A stretch of DNA of 15,740 bases from assembly GCA_046081125.1 (NCBI GenBank), contig JBJTVH010000052.1, positions 1 to 15,740 of the forward strand. The letters run 5' to 3'. Of this stretch, positions 12,337-15,740 are shown one piece after another (position 1 is the stretch's first letter; each line of letters starts with the position of its first letter). The position numbers were made by a program, and so were the translations under genes. This DNA is from JBEIFW01 sp046081125. Its GTDB lineage: Bacteria > Actinomycetota > Acidimicrobiia > Acidimicrobiales > Ilumatobacteraceae. The notes under the pieces were generated by a model. The model ran no database searches, was not told the origin of the DNA, and was given only the letters and a program-made list of their open reading frames with translations.

Positions 12337-13326
12337 ATGGAGCACGTCCGCCTCGGCCGCACCGGCCTGCAGGTGTCCCGGCTGTGCCTGGGCACGATGA
12401 CCTTCGGCTACCAGTGCGACGAGGATCGGTCGCGTGCCATCCTCGACCGGGCGGCCGACGCCGGCATCACCTTCCTCGACACCGCCGACGCCTACCCGCT
12501 CGGTGCGCCCCCCGGGATGGTCGGCGCCACCGAGGAGCTGCTCGGACGGTGGATGGAGGGCCGGCGCGACCGCTGCATCGTCGCCACCAAGTGCTTCTTC
12601 CCGTCCGGGCCGATGCCGTGGGACCGGGGCAACAGCCGCAAGAACATCGTGCGGGCGTGCGAGGCGTCGCTGCGCCGCCTGCGCACCGACCACGTCGACC
12701 TCTACCAGATCCACTCGTGGGACCCGCAGACCCCGATCGACGAGACGCTGCGCGCCCTCGACGACCTCGTGCGGTCGGGCAAGGTCCGCTACCTCGGGTG
12801 CTCGAACACGCTCGCGTACCAGCTCGCCCGCTCGATCGGTCGGGCCGAGGTGCTCGGCACCGCCCGCTTCGACTGCGTACAGCCTCGCTACAACCTGCTG
12901 TTCCGGGAGACCGAACGCGAGCTCGTCCCGCTGTGCGTCGAGGAGGGCGTCGGGATGATCCCGTACAACCCGCTCGCCGGGGGGCTGCTGTCGGGCAAGC
13001 ACCGACCCGGCTCGCCCACCGAGGGCACCCGGTTCACGTTGGGCAACGCAGCCGAGCGCTACCAGGACCGCTACTGGCACGACCGGGAGTTCGCGACCGT
13101 CGAGGCGCTGCGGCCGATCGCCGCCGAGGCGGGCCTCACGATGGCGGCGCTCGCGATCGCCTGGTTGTTGACCAAGCCGGTGGTGACCGCCCCGATCATC
13201 GGCGCGAGCCGGCCCGACCAGCTCGACGACGCGCTCGCCGCGGTCGCCACCCGCCTCGATCCGGCGCTCGTCGAGCGGCTCGACGCGCTGACGACGGATT
13301 ACCGCAAAGGCGACAGCCCCCGCTGA
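12337..13326 (+). CDS. Aldo/keto reductase
   Basis: A 329-residue, single-domain (beta/alpha)8 oxidoreductase that uses NADPH to reduce aldehydes and ketones. The start ATG 12337 opens with the family hallmark MEHVRLGRTGLQVSRLCLGT. The catalytic tetrad is intact: D48 and Y53 in FLDTADAYPLG, K85 in VATKCFF, H126 in LYQIHSWD. Cofactor-side motifs follow: RYLGCSN (151-157), QPRYNLLFRETE (182-193), IPYNPLAGGLLSGKH (208-222) and IIGASRPDQL (287-296). It resembles the group including YghZ and voltage-gated potassium channel beta-subunit-like reductases, common in actinobacteria; the physiological substrate cannot be predicted. Its 3' end overlaps the convergent NurA-like gene by 28 bases, and a strong stem-loop lies directly after its stop codon. 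Confidence 0.95.
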   Translation: MEHVRLGRTGLQVSRLCLGTMTFGYQCDEDRSRAILDRAADAGITFLDTADAYPLGAPPGMVGATEELLGRWMEGRRDRCIVATKCFFPSGPMPWDRGNSRKNIVRACEASLRRLRTDHVDLYQIHSWDPQTPIDETLRALDDLVRSGKVRYLGCSNTLAYQLARSIGRAEVLGTARFDCVQPRYNLLFRETERELVPLCVEEGVGMIPYNPLAGGLLSGKHRPGSPTEGTRFTLGNAAERYQDRYWHDREFATVEALRPIAAEAGLTMAALAIAWLLTKPVVTAPIIGASRPDQLDDALAAVATRLDPALVERLDALTTDYRKGDSPR

Positions 13327-14270
13327 GGCGCTGCGCCCGCTGAGGCGTGGCGCAGCGCGCGCAGCACCACCCGCGCATCGCCGTGCCGGCGACGCAGCTC
13401 GCGTTCGAGCCCGGCGATCGGCACCAGGTTCTGCGGGGCGCGCGGGTCTTTGTGGGGTACCGACGCGAGCCGGGGCAGCGCGGACGCCGTGCGTTCGGCG
13501 AGGGCGACCGCCGATTCGGCGCCCAGCGATCCGTCGCACTCGAGCCGGACGATGCCGCTCATCGGCCCGCCCGGCGGGCCGGGCAGGCGCAGGTACCACG
13601 TGTGGCGCGGCGCCCGACCCACCACGGTGAACACCGGGGTGCGCTCCCCCGCACCGAGGCCGACGAGGACCTGCCCGGCGGGTCCCTCGAGGTAGGCGAC
13701 GCGATGGGTCTTCACGAGACCCACGGCGCCGGGCAGGTGCCGGCGCTCCCGCAACGGTCCGTCCAGCACGACGAGCGCGCCGGGGGCGGCGTCGCGCACG
13801 GCGAGCGTGGACACCTCCGCTTCGAGGTCGGCCATCCGGTCCTGGATCGTGATCGATGCCCCCTCGAGACCGGGCCGGTTGGCGGCGTGGAATCCGAACA
13901 CCCCGGCCGAGGTCGCCAGCGCAGGCGCGCTGATCCCGGCGGCGACGAGCCCTCGCACGACCGAGGCAGCCACCACGGCCGCCCGCCCCGGGCCACAGGC
14001 CGCTGCGCCGGCCGCCCACGAGGCGCACAGGCCGCCGACCGGCGTGCCCGTCCCGTCATCGAGCCAGACCCGGGCCTCCACCCGGCGTACACCATCGACG
14101 ACCACGACGGTGTCGTCGGGCGCGCTCGCACGGCCGGGCATGGCGCGCCAGGCCCCCGGAGCCGTCTCGGTGTCGAGCAGCACCTCGGGCCGGGCCAGCT
14201 CGGCGCCCTCGGGCCCGGGGGCCAGGTAGGCCGGATCCCACGGATCGATCGTGAGCCGCATGGGGTTCAC
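13299..14270 (-). CDS. NurA-like DNA repair nuclease domain protein
   Basis: A 323-residue product starting at GTG 14270, whose GTGA overlaps the stop of the SbcC gene; ATG 14261 is an alternative start. Features matching NurA, a 5'-to-3' end-resection nuclease that in archaea works with HerA, Mre11 and Rad50: an early VVVVDGVRRVEA (55-66) with D59, a second strand LVVLDGPLRER (166-176) with D170, GLVKTHRV (184-191) with K187, HTWYLRLP (223-230) followed by VRLECDG with E244, and a conserved end DPRAPQNLVPIAGLERELRR (275-294). These acidic residues are plausible manganese ligands. No signal peptide or membrane segment is seen. Overlap with an SbcC/Rad50 gene strengthens the assignment, since both act at broken DNA ends. 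Sequence identity to archaeal NurA would be low, so the call rests on motif order plus context. The C-terminal 20 residues are encoded across a stem-loop and a repeat. Confidence 0.7.
   Translation of the reverse strand: MNPMRLTIDPWDPAYLAPGPEGAELARPEVLLDTETAPGAWRAMPGRASAPDDTVVVVDGVRRVEARVWLDDGTGTPVGGLCASWAAGAAACGPGRAAVVAASVVRGLVAAGISAPALATSAGVFGFHAANRPGLEGASITIQDRMADLEAEVSTLAVRDAAPGALVVLDGPLRERRHLPGAVGLVKTHRVAYLEGPAGQVLVGLGAGERTPVFTVVGRAPRHTWYLRLPGPPGGPMSGIVRLECDGSLGAESAVALAERTASALPRLASVPHKDPRAPQNLVPIAGLERELRRRHGDARVVLRALRHASAGAAPQRGLSPLR
13319..13352. repeat. 17-base tandem repeat, two copies
   Basis: CCCGCTGAGGCG occurs at 13319-13330 and 13336-13347, and the 17-base units (13319-13335, 13336-13352) agree at 15 positions. 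The first copy contains the aldo/keto reductase stop codon. It lies in the coding 3' end of the convergent NurA-like gene, where a 17-base duplication would shift the frame. Confidence 0.6.
13328..13358 (+). terminator. Stem-loop after the aldo/keto reductase gene
   Basis: GCGCTGCGCC (13328-13337) pairs perfectly with GGCGCAGCGC (13349-13358) across an 11-base loop, one base after the aldo/keto reductase stop. There is no following T-run, so it is not a canonical intrinsic terminator, but GC-rich hairpins without a U-tract are common behind actinobacterial genes. It sits inside the convergent NurA-like reading frame. Confidence 0.5.
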
Positions 14271-15740
14271 CCGGCCTCGCGCCGCACGACCGCGCCCCGC
14301 GGGCCACGGGTCACCTCGAAGCGGACCGGCAGCCGGGCCGCGAGCTCGCGCACGTGGGTGATGATCCCGACCATGCGCCCCTGACCGCCGAGGTTCTCCA
14401 AACTGGCCGCCACCACCTCGAGGCTGTCGGGGTCGAGCGTGCCGAACCCCTCGTCGAGGAACAGCGAATCGAGCGAGGCCCCCGAGCGGGCCGACAGCTC
14501 TCGCAACTGGTCGGCGAGCGCAAGGGCGAGCGCGAGGGCCGCCTGGAACGTCTCGCCACCCGACAGCGTCCGCACGCTGCGACGCTCACCGGCGTTGGTG
14601 TGGTCGACGACGCTCAGCTCGCCGGAGGCGTCCAAGGCGAGCGCGTACTGGCCGCCCGAGAGCCGTCCGAGCGTGACCGAGGCGGAGGCGACGAGCGCCT
14701 CGGTGGCCTCCGCGACGAGCCAGCGTTCGAACCCGCTGGCCGACAGTAGCTGGGCGAGCACCCGCGCGACCTGCGCCCGCTCGGCCGACTCGGCGGCGGC
14801 CCGCTCCTCGGCGGCGCGATCGGCGAGGTCACGCCCGAGCGCATCGCGAGCCGCCTCGGCCTCAGCCAGCGCCCGGGTGACCGCTACGCCCGGCGTACGG
14901 CCCGGCGACGCGATGCCGACCGCTGCGAGCGCGGCGGTCACGGTCGTTGCGAGCGCATCGATCGTGCGCGCCGCCTCGGCACCGGCGTCCACCGCACGAC
15001 TCCAGCGGGCGGCCACCTCGGGCCGGACCTGATGTGCCCACGCCACCAAGGCCGCCCAGTCGGCGGCGACGTCGTCGGTGGGTGGCGGCGGTTCGAGCGC
15101 AGCGACCGCGTCCCGTTGCCGGTGGTAGCCCGCAGCGAGAGCCTCCACTACGGCGCGCGCCGCACGGGCGGCGCCCTCGGCGCGCACCTGTGCGGCTCGG
15201 GCCGAGCGCACGGCGGCGTCGGCTGCGTCGACGGCGGCGTCGAGCCAGGCCGCCTTGGCCAGGCGGGCCTCCGCAGCGGCGAGCCCACCGGCAGCCGCCA
15301 GCTCCGCATCGAGCGCCGCCAGCGCGTCGACGGCTGCGCTCACGCCGGCGTCCGCCCCAGCGACGGCGCGATCGGCCTCGTGCACCGCCCGCACCGCTCG
15401 CTCCCGCTCGGCGTCGGCGCGCTGTAGCGCGTCGCGGGCCTCCTGCCACGCCGGCGGTGCCGGCCGGTCGGGCACCACGACGACGGCCTGCTCGCACACC
15501 GGGCAGACCGACCCGGCCACCAGGTGCTCGCGCACGGCGTGCGCCGCCGACGCCACCCGGGCCACCTCCAGTGCACCCGCGGCGGCCCGGTGATCCGCCT
15601 CGGCCACCTCGGCCCGGGCCGCCGACGCCGCTCTCGCCCGGGTGGCGGCTGTGGCCTCGGCCCGCCGACGGTCGACGTCGTATTGGCGGGCGGGCCGCGC
15701 GGTGGCGAGGCGGACCGCCGCCGCAGCGGCGGTGACGTCG
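14267..15740 (-). CDS. sbcC: SbcC/Rad50 exonuclease ATPase subunit, C-terminal part (5' end beyond window)
   Basis: The frame is open from the right edge to a TGA at 14269-14267, giving 490 codons of a protein usually near 1000 residues, so the N-terminal ATPase half and first coiled-coil arm are outside. The visible part begins in an alanine-rich coiled coil, then the zinc hook VCPVCEQ (bases about 15488-15508, two cysteines), where Rad50-type proteins dimerise. The returning coiled coil follows (about 14880-15480), then the C-terminal ATPase lobe with ABC signature TLSGGETFQAALALALALA (near 14520-14575), Walker B LDSLFLDEGFGTLD (near 14425-14470) and the H-loop IITHVRELA. With SbcD/Mre11 it opens hairpin and protein-blocked DNA ends. 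Its stop overlaps the start of the NurA-like gene, implying one mRNA and coupled translation. sbcD is probably just upstream, outside the window. Confidence 0.95.
   Translation of the reverse strand, partial: DVTAAAAAVRLATARPARQYDVDRRRAEATAATRARAASAARAEVAEADHRAAAGALEVARVASAAHAVREHLVAGSVCPVCEQAVVVVPDRPAPPAWQEARDALQRADAERERAVRAVHEADRAVAGADAGVSAAVDALAALDAELAAAGGLAAAEARLAKAAWLDAAVDAADAAVRSARAAQVRAEGAARAARAVVEALAAGYHRQRDAVAALEPPPPTDDVAADWAALVAWAHQVRPEVAARWSRAVDAGAEAARTIDALATTVTAALAAVGIASPGRTPGVAVTRALAEAEAARDALGRDLADRAAEERAAAESAERAQVARVLAQLLSASGFERWLVAEATEALVASASVTLGRLSGGQYALALDASGELSVVDHTNAGERRSVRTLSGGETFQAALALALALADQLRELSARSGASLDSLFLDEGFGTLDPDSLEVVAASLENLGGQGRMVGIITHVRELAARLPVRFEVTRGPRGAVVRREAG

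Noticed and set aside
10618..14028. Minus-strand open frame of 1136 codons opposite kinase, Nudix, aldo/keto reductase and part of the NurA-like gene
   Set aside because: It is antisense to three clear plus-strand genes and overlaps the NurA-like gene in another frame; the composition is that of a shadow frame.

Overview
The window reads as chromosomal DNA from a high-GC Gram-positive bacterium of the Actinomycetota. The signs are very high GC, frequent GTG starts, uppS next to recO, a FadE-type acyl-CoA dehydrogenase, an N-terminal-GNAT/acyl-CoA-synthetase fusion, and several genes that look leaderless. An uncultured or Acidimicrobiia-like lineage is a reasonable guess, but no rRNA or lineage marker is present to settle it. 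I see no phage, plasmid, IS element, tRNA, rRNA or CRISPR. Genes are packed tightly and no gene-free stretch exceeds about 90 bases.

Layout. (1) 3322 to 1, minus strand: uppS (cell-wall lipid carrier synthesis), recO (recombinational repair) and an Old-Yellow-Enzyme/FadH-type flavin and Fe-S oxidoreductase that runs off the left edge. The uppS-recO junction is 3 bases. (2) 3351 to 8036, plus strand: a DinG/XPD-type Fe-S helicase divergent from uppS, an acyl-CoA dehydrogenase followed 12 bases later by an alkylsulfatase-like metallo-beta-lactamase-fold hydrolase, and a 62-residue protein with an excellent Shine-Dalgarno. (3) 10564 to 8027, minus strand: a large GNAT plus NDP-forming acyl-CoA-synthetase-like fusion (Pat-type lysine acetyltransferase) whose ligase half appears to have lost its phosphohistidine loop. 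(4) 10636 to 13326, plus strand: a small sensorless hybrid histidine kinase, an MTH1-like Nudix hydrolase and an aldo/keto reductase. (5) 15740 to 13299, minus strand: the C-terminal part of SbcC/Rad50, running off the right edge, overlapping by 4 bases a NurA-like nuclease gene.

How they fit together. DNA repair recurs in separate units: RecO, the DinG-like helicase, the 8-oxo-dGTP-type Nudix enzyme, SbcC and the NurA-like protein. Acyl-CoA metabolism is the second theme: FadH-like oxidoreductase, acyl-CoA dehydrogenase, and a Pat-type acetyltransferase that in related bacteria controls acyl-CoA synthetases. Four genes (uppS, acyl-CoA dehydrogenase, Nudix, aldo/keto reductase) have a TAnnnT box exactly 6 or 7 bases before the start codon, as expected for leaderless mRNAs.

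No clear undescribed multi-gene system is visible. The best leads are the catalytically eroded GNAT fusion, the coupled SbcC/NurA-like pair, the 62-residue protein with a possible sigma-28-type promoter, and the kinase with a shortened ATP lid.
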